Shown: positions 35,327 to 46,600 of the stretch, one piece after another | Layout: every line of letters starts with the position of its first letter | How positions within the stretch are numbered: the stretch's first letter is position 1 | Source: Erythroxylum novogranatense | Lineage: Eukaryota > Streptophyta > Magnoliopsida > Malpighiales > Erythroxylaceae | Direction: 5' to 3' | Length of the DNA stretch: 64,000 bases | Assembly (NCBI GenBank): GCA_029891385.1 | Contig: CM057225.1 | Coordinates: 77,649,887-77,713,886 of the forward strand | Translations under genes and position numbers: made by a program | The notes under the pieces: model-generated | Seen by the model: only the letters and a program-made list of their open reading frames with translations | The model's database searches: none | What the model was told of the DNA's origin: nothing

Positions 35327-36167
35327 ACCTGAAGTAGTTGAGGCATCTGATGCCTTTTTCTGCTTCAGCGACTCCAGATAGACTTTGCAATTACGCCTGC
35401 AATGACCATCTTTACCCTGATGGAAGCAAGTTCCTTTCGGGCGCCTTCTTTGGTCTTCTTCTTGATGGCGCTTCTTTTGGTTTCTTGGCCTTCTTCTTCT
35501 TTGGGTTCCTTTTCTTCTTTGAACGAGAAGAAGAAGCAGCCACCATTAGCACTTGCTTGCTATCGTTCTTGATAGTCTGCGGTATGTCTTGGCCAGATTG
35601 ATCACCGAGAATTGTTGTGGATATTTGGTTCATCCGATAGTTTAACACGAATCGTGAATAGCTGTCGGACAATCCAACCGAATTAAGTCTATACTTAACT
35701 CATAATCCATTACAAAACCTAAGACGGCCAATCTCTCAATATAGCTATTCATCTTCGAGGCATCTTGGACAGCGAGATGTCCTCGAGCCATCTTTAATGG
35801 TGAAGAGAAGCCTTAAGGTCTCAAACCTTTCGCATCGAACTTGCTCATCAAACAGCTCCCAAGATGAAAGACTATAGTGTGAGCATCCATGGACTTGTCT
35901 TTTATTCAGCAGCTCTGGCGACATCGAGGCAAGCATAATGCAAGTAGCCATGTCACTGTCCTTTAGATGCTTACGATATGCCTTCTGATCCTCATCAGAA
36001 GCATCGACAGCAGGTGCATCTGGAAGTGGAACATCTAAGATGTATCCCAGTTCCTCAGATCTGAGAACAATTCTCAGATTCCTTAGCCAGTCAAGAAAAT
36101 TTGGTCCAGTTAACTTGTTGGAATCCATTAGCGAGCGTAAGTTCACACCGGAAGACATCTTGACCAA
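35327..36167 (-). pseudogene. Copia gag
   Basis: Starts at 36167 (MVKMSSGVNLRSLMDSNKL), then TGPNFLDWLRNLRIVLRSEE, LGYILDVPLP, DSDMATCIMLASMSPELLNK and ERFETLRLLFTIKDG. A shift near 35745 leads to SDNSYSRFV-like and Lys/Arg-rich sequence (KKKRNPKKKKAKKPKEAPSR). A zinc knuckle remnant follows near 35420 (CFHQGKDGHCRRNCK, second Cys changed). Gag forms the particle that packages element RNA. Confidence 0.85.
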
Positions 36168-38149
36168 CCTAAATGAAGAGAGAAAGAATGTTAGAATAGG
36201 AATAGATGCATAATCATAAGGACTTGAATGATATGCAAAAAGCTCCCACTAGTTTCATAGAATCCATAACCCTCATTACGAATCCAAAGAAACAAGATGA
36301 CATAATGTCCTAGTGGGTTGATATCCGATATTGCTAAGAATGACCTTGGGTTTACCCAACAAGCCACAACTTAGGTCAATCGGTAGGTATCGAACATACC
36401 AATTGCATCATCGATAATCGACATTAAGAATGACCTTGGGTTTACCCAACAAGCCACCTTATGTCTCGGAGGTATCGATATACCAATTACATCTTAGACA
36501 CAACTATCGATCAGTCTATCAACTTGTTGATGCGTGCACTTACATTGGGTTATCAACTCTTTGATGCGCATACATCTGATGTATGCTACCCAATTTCGCC
36601 TCTGTCCACGTTGACCTTGAGTTTACTCAACAAACCAACGCTTCTAGTGAAAACCAACCCATTAATCCGAAAATCACATTTTCATAGTTCAACATATCCA
36701 GATAGAGCGAGCTTGGGTTTACCTAACAACCCAACCCTATAAGAACTCTGGTTCTTACCATATTAATGGAAGACATTAGTTTTCATATAATAATTGAGGG
36801 ATTTCGAACTCTAGACTCCAAGCTGAAGGATTATAGTCACCAGGACTATATGGAATGATTTAGGTTTCATCAATCACATTGAATCTTTCCTTATAATCAT
36901 CCATCATCCCTCCTGAGCATGTCACAAGTCGACTTACATAAGAATGCAAGTCACCTTATGCTCCTGCCCACGCACAAGTCGCCTTGTATAGTCGACTTAT
37001 GCAAAGACCTTGAACAAGTCGACTTATGTCCTGTATAATTCGACTTATCCAGCGAAAATTGCTATTATCTCTAATCGGCTAATTCCTCAATCCATGTAAT
37101 CCCAATTCACAATACCAGCATACCTATGGTAATATCTGTTAATTTGATGTACCAATGAACACTTCATTGTTACATGATTGCCATATACAGTCAAACCATA
37201 CAAGAAAAGCTTGAAAATGAGTCATTACTCATAAATATCCAAACAATTTAGGAAACACCAAATTATCACCCTAAGCATCTCTAGCCAGTCCATACGTTAT
37301 CAAAGTACTTTGGCACAAGTCACAAAAAATTATGACGGCCAAAACAAGCAAGATAATGAAATACACTAACGAGATGCTAATGTGACCTATTCGGCATCCG
37401 AAAATTCTTGGAAAACCAACTTCAAGCAATTCAGTTTGGCAAGCATACAACATCAAGATAACACATTTTCAATCACATTAAAAATGGTCCAAGGCATTGG
37501 AACTGAAAAATACACATTCAATTATGTCAAGCAAAACAGTCCCAACAATTTTCACAAAACTGCCAAGTTCTGTACATTGCTCGAAATAATCATTGAAACA
37601 AATTCAATAAATTCTGAGAAAATTACACAGGTTACTACATGTTCAGAAAATGCTTCATCAATTTTTTTAGGATTTATAGCCATCAAAAACTCAGTCAACC
37701 TAAGCAACAAAACCGATTCAAAATCTGTGTTCATCAACACAGCTATTCCCAACAGCATAGAATAAATTCGTAAATAAATAGAAAATCACCTTGAAAACAC
37801 TTTTCCATCCACATAGACATTCATAAACATCTTAGGGACATGTAGGTGAAAAAAATCCGAAATTTTTTTTCTAAAATTTATTATCGAATTTATACACATG
37901 CCTGTTCACAGAATGTGTCACAAAACAGCATCTAGAACCTTAGGGAATAAATTAGCAAAACTATATCAAATCAAATTGATAAATTCTCATCTTTCACAGA
38001 CATATTCTATAACATGTTATGAACAATTCTGGGCAGAAAATTTCAAAAACATATCCCTATATTAATTGAAATTTGGACAAAGATACATGCATCAACGCCA
38101 AATTCAAATAGGAAGTCCGACCTAGCTAGGGTTTTAGCTTCATACACGA
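36168..38149 (-). other. Copia 5' leader, ~2 kb, with two families of palindromic repeats
   Basis: No gene. 36336-36735 holds four copies of a CTTGGGTTTACCCAACAA-type word, and 36920-37050 holds five AAGTCGACTTAT-type words, both inverted-repeat in nature. The rest is A/T-rich; open frames in it (for example 37382-37765) have no recognisable domain. Confidence 0.7.
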
Positions 38150-38169
38150 CACAAGTGGCTCGATACCAC
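38150..38169 (-). other. Copia primer-binding site
   Basis: Minus strand, right after the 5' LTR end CCTACA: GTGGTATCGAGCCACTTG. It matches initiator tRNA(Met) primer sites (TGGTATCAGAGCC) apart from small changes. Confidence 0.8.
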
Positions 38170-39988
38170 TGTAGGAAAATCCCGGAGGTACATCACATGT
38201 ACCAGGTGCGGAAAACAAAATTTTTGTTACCGGACCTTCCAAGGCCAGGATCTATGTGTCTCAGATGAAGATTCAAACTGAATAGCCAATAGAGACTATC
38301 TCTAAAGGTATCCACGCAGAGATCGAGAAAAACCTAACCGGACAAACCCTTTTGACCGGGAATAGCTAGAACAAAGTAAAGGCTGCTAGACCCTACCTCT
38401 GTCCTTGGAGAGCTTGAGATTGACTTTGGAACACTTGGAGAAGAAGAGAAGATGCGATGATGCTTAAGGAAGAAGACTTGAAAATCAACTTTTCAAAGCA
38501 AACTTAACAATTAAGCTTTTCAACTTCTAATCCTCGCAAAAACCGTCGTCCATCATCTCCAAAATAAGCCATCTTATAGTTAAATACTAGCCTTAAGATG
38601 CTTACAAATGGAGGCTTAATGACCATTCATTAATTAAATGAATAAAGAAATCAAGCTTTGACTTTTCAAAGATCTTATCCTCTCACCCTTTCCAACGTCC
38701 CACATGCTTATATATATATCATTAATTAATCTTAATTAATATATATATATATATAATTGCTAAAGAGGTCCAGTCAAACTGGGTTGGTCCTACTGGCTCA
38801 TTGGGCCCCGATCTTCAAACAAACTCCTAAACCTTTCTTAGCAATATTGATGTCGCGATCTCATCGGAACATATCCCAATCTCATCGGGATCCATTTACT
38901 CCTAATGCTCTCCATAATTGGAACTCTGTCTAATACTATTTTACGGATTCTCTGAACACTCTTATCGCGTGACCCTTTAGGTTACTGGGTTATGTTGGCC
39001 ACTTAGATTAACACTTAATGAAAGCAAGTCATGAGCGACGCCTAGCAAAACATCATGACCCCAATTGACCGAAAGTAATTGGTTTGATGAATTCATCACG
39101 AACTAGATCACTTAACCCTTCCATGTACAATTCTTGTGCAATTCGTCCTTTCATCATCCTATACCCCACTTAGTTATGAGTATGGTCAACGTGTCAACTC
39201 TTACTAGACTAAGTCTAGCCTAAGTGATATCGCCTCTGCCTTAGGACTCATTACTTTATATGTCCATAAAGACACTCTTCATGACATATTTATGCTCGCT
39301 CAGAGACTTAAAGTAATGATCCCGACAAGAGGTTGTGGTATCTCTTCCGCTATCACAGAAGTGATGAATCCTCTATTGGCTACTCAATTACCTTCGAATA
39401 CCTCAAGCTATACCCAAGCACCACCCTATGAGTAACCTCTCGAAGGCAACAAGGAATGGAGTCAAAGCACGTAATCAAGATTCAAGATATCCTCGAGTAC
39501 CTCAAGTCTAAGGATACTTGCACCATTCTATGATGAGATTATCACGACATTAGAATAGGACATCCATGTGATGATCTCATGGCAGGTCATCCAATGTACT
39601 TACTACCCTTAGTAAGCATCCACATGTCAACTCTAAATATCCCATATTTACAGTTTCTGAGATCCACTACTTGATCCAATCAAGGAGTATGACATATGCT
39701 AGTCCGTCCGGATTAATGATGTCCAGTCTCATTAATCCTATGACTAGGGAAAATTTAGATACTGACATAATTGCACATGATAGGAATCTCAGGATTATGA
39801 TCACATCATAATTTCCTTCATGCTATGTCATATATCATGAACTTCATTAATTTGATTATAGATCAATATCAATTCATAAAGAACATCAAATTAATGAAAT
39901 ATACCTTTCTTTATTTATTTATAAAGTCTGTACATGACTATGAACAAAATGCGCTAAAGGGGATTGCCTTTAGGGCACTACTCTAACA
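38170..39988 (-). repeat. Copia 5' LTR (1819 bp)
   Basis: Minus strand starts TGTTAGAGTAGTGCCC at 39988 and ends CCTACA at 38170. It is co-linear with 30413-32257. The TA microsatellite at about 38708-38756 is shorter than in the partner. Confidence 0.9.
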
Positions 39989-40398
39989 GATTATGCAATG
40001 GAACAAGGTTGATATGCAGACAACTAAAAGATCATACAATTTCAGCTGAAATTGTGTTTGGACCTCACAAAGGAAAAATTATTTTTAAACCTAAGATTCC
40101 CTTGCAATCTCCGGAGAACGAAAAAAATGGAATTCCTTTCATCAGAACACAATTTACAATTCGTCTGTGTTATGCAATGACTATAAACAAATCCCAAGGT
40201 CAAACACTTGATATTGTTGGAATTTATCTCCGTCAACCTGTATTCTCACACGGACAGTTATATGTAGCTCTGTCAAGGGCGCGAACTCCTGAATCAGTTA
40301 AAGTTCTTATTATTCCTGAAAATTTTCAATCTTCAGACTTCGAAAAAAAGACAAGGAATATTGTTTTCCGTGAAATTTTTCAATTAGTCAAATTATAA
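39989..40398 (+). pseudogene. Helitron RepHel, C-terminal helicase end
   Basis: Continues the helicase after the copia insertion: CNGTRLICRQLKDHTISAEI, GIPFIRTQFTIRLCYAMTIN, KSQGQTLDIVGIYL, FSHGQLYVALSRARTPESVK and VLII. The motifs AMTINKSQGQT and YVALSRA are the last two helicase motifs of the PIF1 family. This part is open to its stop at 40396-40398. Confidence 0.92.
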
Positions 40399-40511
40399 AA
40401 CATCAAATTTCCTCTGAGGTATATTATTTGTTTGTTTTCTCAGTTCACATAATTCGATTTTATACGCATAATTATTTGTCTTGGCTTGACCATCCAACAT
40501 TTTCTTTCAGC

Positions 40512-42386
40512 ATGGATAATCGTTTATTGATGAACAATATTTTCCCTGGAGCGCAATCATGGTCTTGTCAAGTGATGGTCCAAGAAAAACAACAGGTCGT
40601 TGCTTCGGTTAATTCACCGACTAAAAGACAAAAGTTTGTCTTCTGCGATTCTGAGGTATATCAATTACACTTTCTTCCTTTTACATTTTATCAACTTACC
40701 TATCCATAATTCCTTCATAATTAACAGGGGTCGCAAGTTGAGGGTATCATATTTAACAATGATATCCAAAGAATTGGGGACACCTTACAGCCGTGTTAGG
40801 AATATATCATTTCTAATGCAATTGTGAAATCAATTCCCGCTCACTATCAAACTAAAAATTTGGAGATACAGTGGATTCTCACAAGCCGCACAGTCATCGA
40901 ACCTGTCACAAAAGACGATGCAATGATCCCTCTGATTTTCAACTTCACACCTTTCCAAAGTCTTATGGATTATGTGGACGACAAGCAAAAATCTGTTGGT
41001 TAGATGCTTAATACATTTGTTCATACAATCTTACAAAAACTTTTCCCTTAGTGATTACATTAATCTTTAACACATGATAGATATTTTAGCCATCGTCGTT
41101 GAAGTGTTGGAAAAAAAAAGATGTCATGAGAGACGGAAAAGCTTCGACTGTCCAAAAATTTGTTATCATGAATAAAGAGTAATTCTCACTCTGTATCTTT
41201 GTTACTATTTTGCGTCAGAGATAAACAAATTTAACATCTTCTCGTAATCTCTTGTGTTTTTTTAGGCAACAAAAAGTCATACTATCGCTTTGGAATTGTT
41301 TTGTTGAGAACGAGGGCCAGAAGATTATGGAATCACTTCACTCTCATCAGTTATTGTTTGCATAAAGCTCAAAGTCAATTTCTTTAACGGTCTTTTTTCC
41401 TTCCTCATAATAACATATCTTACTCTGTCCCTTTTCATTCTATCTCAAAAAATCATTTTGAAATGTTAGCTGTTGCATTGTCAACGTGGTTCGACTCAGC
41501 CATCCTCGTTGACCCACCCATGCAAGAAGTTGCCGATCTCAAAAATTGGTAATCCATTATGTTACGTACAACTTTTATAACATTTTGTTACAAATTATAT
41601 ACGAATTTTAAAATTTCTTTATTTTGACAGTTATATAATTATTATGTTACAGGGCACAACGAATAATAGCCACATCAAAAACTTCGTCAGTGGAAAGTCT
41701 TACTTTACATATAATCCTCGTATATCTTCTGGATCTCACCAGCATATCACCAAGATCATGTCTTTACATTCTACCCCTAAGGTAATCGCATCTGCATATT
41801 CTAGTGAGATATTGAATTTGAAACTTCTTCCTCTGAACATTCTTATCGACTTTTCCTCAGATATCATGGATTGAAGCCAAAATTTCTTTCAGCACATTTT
41901 GCAAAAATTTTGGTATATGGCATGCAACAAATGCTTAGGTCTACATTTATTTATAATCTGAGTTCTCTTCACTTGTAATTCATCAGAAGAAAACGGACAG
42001 CAGAGCCAGGTTTCTGCCTTCTATTTGCAATCTTCCATTTCTTGCTTATTCCTTCCGTGTCCATTCCATAATTTTCAGATCACTTTTTACTTCCATGTCA
42101 CCGCACTACTTTTTGCCCACGCCCTCCTTTTGACTATTCGACTTTATCGAGCAGATCTTGATATGACATGGATTTGACCGATTTAAACCGAACAATAACG
42201 GCTTTCATTTTCAAGACCTCACCGAGAAACTATTAAACTTAACCGTTGAAGCTATGAAATATTACAATGAGGTTATATTTTCCCTTCGTTCTTTCATCTA
42301 CATTTCCAGTTTAATCAGCCCCAAATATCTTCATCTACTTATTCCACTGACAATGGACATTTTTAGTTTTCCGTTATAAGAACATG
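40512..42386 (+). pseudogene. Helitron RPA-like gene, exons before the LARD insertion
   Basis: Multi-exon single-strand-DNA-binding protein of the RPA1 type carried by plant Helitrons. Exon 40512-40655: SWSCQVMVQEKQQ and SPTKRQKFVFCDSE. Exon 40728-40998: GSQVEGIIFNNDIQRIGDTL, a TAG stop, then YIISNAIVKSIPAHY, LEIQWILTSRTVIEP and IPLIFNFTPFQSLMDYVDD. Exon from 41081: DILAIVVEVLEKK, one A too many in a 9-A run, then DVMRDGKASTVQKFVI. Next: VILSLWNCFVENEGQKIMES, then ALSTWFDSAILVDPPM. Borders follow GT-AG. It continues past 42000 in degraded form to ENMD, cut at 42391. The remainder is at 54351. Confidence 0.8.
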
Positions 42387-42391
42387 GATCT
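42387..42391 (+). repeat. Target duplication GATCT (left) of the LARD
   Basis: GATCT matches 54346-54350. Removing the insertion restores AACATGGATCTCCCCTTGG, reading ENMDLPLE in the RPA-like gene. Confidence 0.92.
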
Positions 42392-43929
42392 TGTAACACC
42401 CCACTCCCGTAAGACCCGAACCCGATATCGTTGGTGATATCCGAGTCCGTGTCCCACGAGAGTGGCGTCTTACATCGACCGATTTAAAATTCAGATACAT
42501 TTTTTTCTTTTCTTCTTGTAGCTATTAACTCCACGCTCACACGGCGGAACCGATAAGTAAATAAAATCCGTGTTCAATATACACGATTTGATTATTACGG
42601 TCATCCAAGAATAATTACAATCGACAAGGCATAAAACATTCATACCACAAGGGCTCAAGAAAATACAATGCCTTATTATACACGTTGATTGCGAATACAA
42701 TTTACTAAGACACTAATGCGATACCTAACCGATCCCGACCTCTAACCTTTACTCGCCTCTGATGAGACATACTCCGTGTCAACCGGGTATTCTTCAGACC
42801 TGAAAATAGATACAAATTTTGGGTGAGTTTTGCGAACTCGGTGAGAAACCATCATCGATGGTTCACTCAAATCATGCATTACGCCTGTGGCGTCTGATGC
42901 AATCTGATAATCATCAATTACCAATAAGCGGTCAATAACCATATCCATAACGATAAACCATTCACAAGAATACATACCATCACGAAGCGGTATTTATCAC
43001 AAAATAAATCATTTATGCGAATGCAATGCATATGTGACTCTTTCCGATTATTCATGACAGCCCAAGTGCTCGGTCGGTGTTCGGTGGGGATGCGTCGAGA
43101 TTTTCCCTCGGGCTCGAGGCGGTCAAGATCTGATGTGAGAGCTCGAAGCTCTTATCGGTAAAATAGCAACTTGGGGCACGCCCATTATCCGATCATGCAA
43201 TTATGCATGCGATGACAAGATTCAAGAACGTGCAGTGTTTGGCTATAACGCCCAGTGTATCAGTAAATCAATGATATAGCTATAAAGCCCAAGATAGCGA
43301 TTGTTCAAGATGGTGGCTATAAAACCCACCTATCAAGATGTCGGTAAAATCATACAATACAATCCCATACATGCCAAGAGTCATACGGTGATCATTCAAT
43401 TCACTTTTGCACGTAATTCACGTTGAGCATGTAAACAACCGAAATTTGAGAAACCAACTAGGTTACTCACCTATTACTCCGAGCTAATGCCGAAAACCTC
43501 TGTGACGTCGGTCAATCGACGCTCCAATTGAGCCTCTATATGAATCAGAAAAAGTACAAGTCACTAAATATGAAATTTGTGCTCATGTTGATGAGATATG
43601 CATGTTCATGAATTCCCGGTCCTAATTCAATATTTTTCCATAATCAAATTCTATCAAAATTAGAAATCCATAGGTCTTGACGGTGCATGCAATTCGGACC
43701 TCTATACGTCCCAAATTAAATAAAATGTTGTTTACATGTTCAAAATCGATAGGGCTACGCTAAATTCCGCCTAAAATTCCCGTTTTCTCATAATATGAAA
43801 TTAAATATTCAACGAATCCGATGCCTCTGGAATCAGGTCAATCGGACGTCTTGACGGAAAGAAATTGACAAAAGAACAATCGGATCAATTAATACCACAT
43901 AAAATTCCAAAATAAATAAAAAATACCCC

Positions 43930-44110
43930 GTCATCGCCTCATGGGCGAGGCGCGTCGCCCACGCCGAGGTCGACTCACCTCGCTTCGTCATGAGGCGAGG
44001 CATGTCGCCTCGCGACCGCCAGTCTATCTCGCCCTCGCGGCGAGACGTCGCCTCGTGAGCGGCGGTTTATCTCGGCTCATGAGGCGAGACGTCGCCTCAT
44101 GAGCCATGAA
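43930..44110. repeat. CpG-rich palindrome cluster in the LARD 3' LTR
   Basis: Repeats of GAGGCGAGACGTCGCCTC-like and TCATGAGGCGA words, self-complementary and GC-rich within an AT-rich LTR. The partner cluster is at 51680-51845. Confidence 0.7.
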
Positions 44111-45813
44111 GTTTCCTATCGCCTTTTCCCCTTTCTTTTCAGATTACAGTCCCAATCTCCAACTACTCTAATTCTTAGCACAAAATCAGAAAATACCCAC
44201 TATACCTCATTGAAAAGCTTATGAAAAGCTCTACAATTATCAAGAAGACCATAAAAATCAATTCCAACCCTAAGGGTGTCAAATATCCCATCAAACCTTC
44301 TGGATACTCAATTTCCCTCAACACAGGGCAGTACATTTGCAATTTCATAACTCACTGATTCCTTAGTAATAAATTACCACAAAAATATGGTCAATAAGTT
44401 CACAATGTCCTCTACAACTTTCATGAACAATCCAAAATCCAATTCTATTTCTAAACCAGTCAATTAATTTATTCAATGTTACTGTCCCTGAAATCCTCCA
44501 ATTTGGGCAGTAACCTTACAACAAGCATATCTCCCTGTACACAAGTCAGGAAAATCAGAACTTTATATCCCTGTAAAGATAACATCTCAACCTTCAATTT
44601 TCATGAAGCACTCAACATCCAATTCGGTCTTTAACAATTTCAAAACTGTTATGGAAGTCTCTGTTATGATCAGCCATTCATAACCTAATGTAGGGTCAGT
44701 TTTGAAAATCATAACTCCCAATTCTGACTTCTAAAATTACACACCATAAGTCATTTTCAAGGTAATCTCTTCCTCTACAACTTTTCAGAAGCTCACTCAC
44801 ACCAATTCAGTCCACTTAAAATGTTAAAATTACCTCCAATCAGTAAACTCACAAAATCACACTTAAGCTAGGTTTCATCCAAAATGCTCAAAACCAGTCA
44901 TTAGTAATCAATTCATATCTCCCAATATACAATTCTAAAATAGCAAGATCAGTAAAATGGAAAGATAATTCAATATGATACAACTTCCATGAAAACCATT
45001 TTCCTAATTCCATCTCAATTAATTCATAAAAATCAACAAAACTCAGATGTCATGGTTGCGGTTACTGTTCACAGGCAATGGAACAGGAATTTTCCCATTC
45101 AAAAATTCACCCTTCTATCATTAAAATTCAACAACACCTATTTCACAATAAATTGAAGCCAACATCCCAAAGTTTCAGTGGCCACTAACCTTACCTCACT
45201 AGCATTTCTACACATTAAGTTATGAACAAAACAGTAACATCAATTATAATTCCAACTTTCCAGATTTAAGGTTAACCTTAGTTCAACCACTTCCAATGCC
45301 TTTTTCACATCACTAGACATCAAAATAAATACAAATTAAATATTAATACAGTCATACATATTCTAGGGCTAACACTGAAAAATTTACAGCATTAAATTCC
45401 TCAATTCAAAGACTCAAATAATTATCCCCATTCAATTCTAAATCAAACCATATCATAAATTTTAATGCATCTTCACCTAGCCTCATACCCCTTTCTTCAA
45501 ATCACAATAATCATCACTTTAATGTCTACATGAACCTATTACATGCTTGAAATCCTTTTATTAACTACCCCATACTATCATGGCATTTAATTCCATGTAA
45601 AAACAACATTTAAAACTCAAACCTTAAATAACAACTTACCTAATTCAAACCCTCCTTCAAACCTTCAACAACCACTTCTAACTCCTACACCAAGGTACCA
45701 ACCACCTTTCCTTCTCAAGTATGCTCAAGACTCATCTTCTAGCTTTGAGGGAATCAAAGAGAAGAGCTTAAAGTTATGGAGAAAGATGAGAAGAGAGCAA
45801 AATTTTTCGTTGG

Positions 45814-45822
45814 TTTATAAAG
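45814..45822 (-). promoter_or_regulatory. Putative LARD LTR TATA box
   Basis: Minus-strand CTTTATAAACC about 765 bp into the LTR, conserved at 53557-53564 in the partner. An LTR promoter is inferred. Confidence 0.4.
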
Positions 45823-46584
45823 AAGAGTTTAAGTTGTGTGAGTTTTGGATGAGTTAATAACCAAGCCTTAAAAAAAAATCCATTTCCTTTCCTTGTTTAA
45901 TAACCATACACGTCCGAAGAATGAAGAGAGGCATTAAATGATGCCTTTTTCAATGGCACAAAGTGATTGGTCCATAATTCAAAGAAAAGTCAATATATCA
46001 TTTCTTTAATCCAGTCCAAAATTTTACTCCATTTAACTCCTATGACCCTAATTTTAGTCCCATAATAATATACCCAATATTATAGTACCATTGGGTAGCG
46101 ATTTTTGCTAATGAGGATCGAATTTGTTTGCCAATTGGCGATTTATCCTCAGAGAATTTCCACAATTATTTTTCGAGAATTAATGAAATTCCTAAAATTA
46201 TAAAACATGTAACAAAGCACTCCAAATAATTTTTCAATCACAAAAATTACCTTTTCTACCCCAAAACATGTTTAGGCCATCTGGCGATTTTGCTTGGTCC
46301 GAATTTTCTCCGAAAATTTCAGAAAATTCTGAAAATCTCTTAAAATCTAAAACGCTTAATAGCGTACTCGAATAATTTTTCAAATCCCATAACCACGTTA
46401 ATCACAATAAGATGCCATAGGCCCAATTACCGGAATGTCATGAATGCATTTACTGGTAATTCCATGTACACGATTGATACTGTATCAATCCTATTATCTA
46501 CTAACAAGAATAATTATTTCTTATCAATCTCATCCTATGCCAATTTTACTATTTTACCCTTCTAGGAGGAGGTGGGACGTTACA

Positions 46585-46600
46585 ATTCTCCCCTCCTTAT
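46585..46600 (-). other. LARD polypurine tract
   Basis: Minus strand AAGGAGGGGAGAAT directly before the 3' LTR start TGTAACGT. A clear purine run at the expected place. Confidence 0.8.

Larger units (their letters stand above)
30413..39988 (-). mobile_element. Ty1/copia retrotransposon nested in the Helitron helicase
   Basis: A 9576-bp element in minus orientation. It has two LTRs (30413-32257 and 38170-39988), a primer site next to the right LTR, a polypurine tract next to the left LTR, and gag, protease, integrase, RT and RNase H relics between them in copia order. Flanking GATTA duplications prove insertion as one unit. LTR copies differ by many small indels and by the length of a TA microsatellite. 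The coding region is riddled with shifts, so it is not autonomous now. Confidence 0.92.
42392..46584 (-). repeat. LARD 3' LTR (4193 bp)
   Basis: Pairs with 50156-54345. The part 44130-46080 is almost identical to 51880-53820, while the outer parts carry many small indels. It has a GCCTCATGAGGC-type palindrome cluster at 43930-44110 and a TATA box near 45814. Confidence 0.9.

Noticed and set aside
37382..37765. 127-codon ORF in the copia leader
   Set aside because: On the strand opposite to the element, A/T-rich composition, no recognisable domain.
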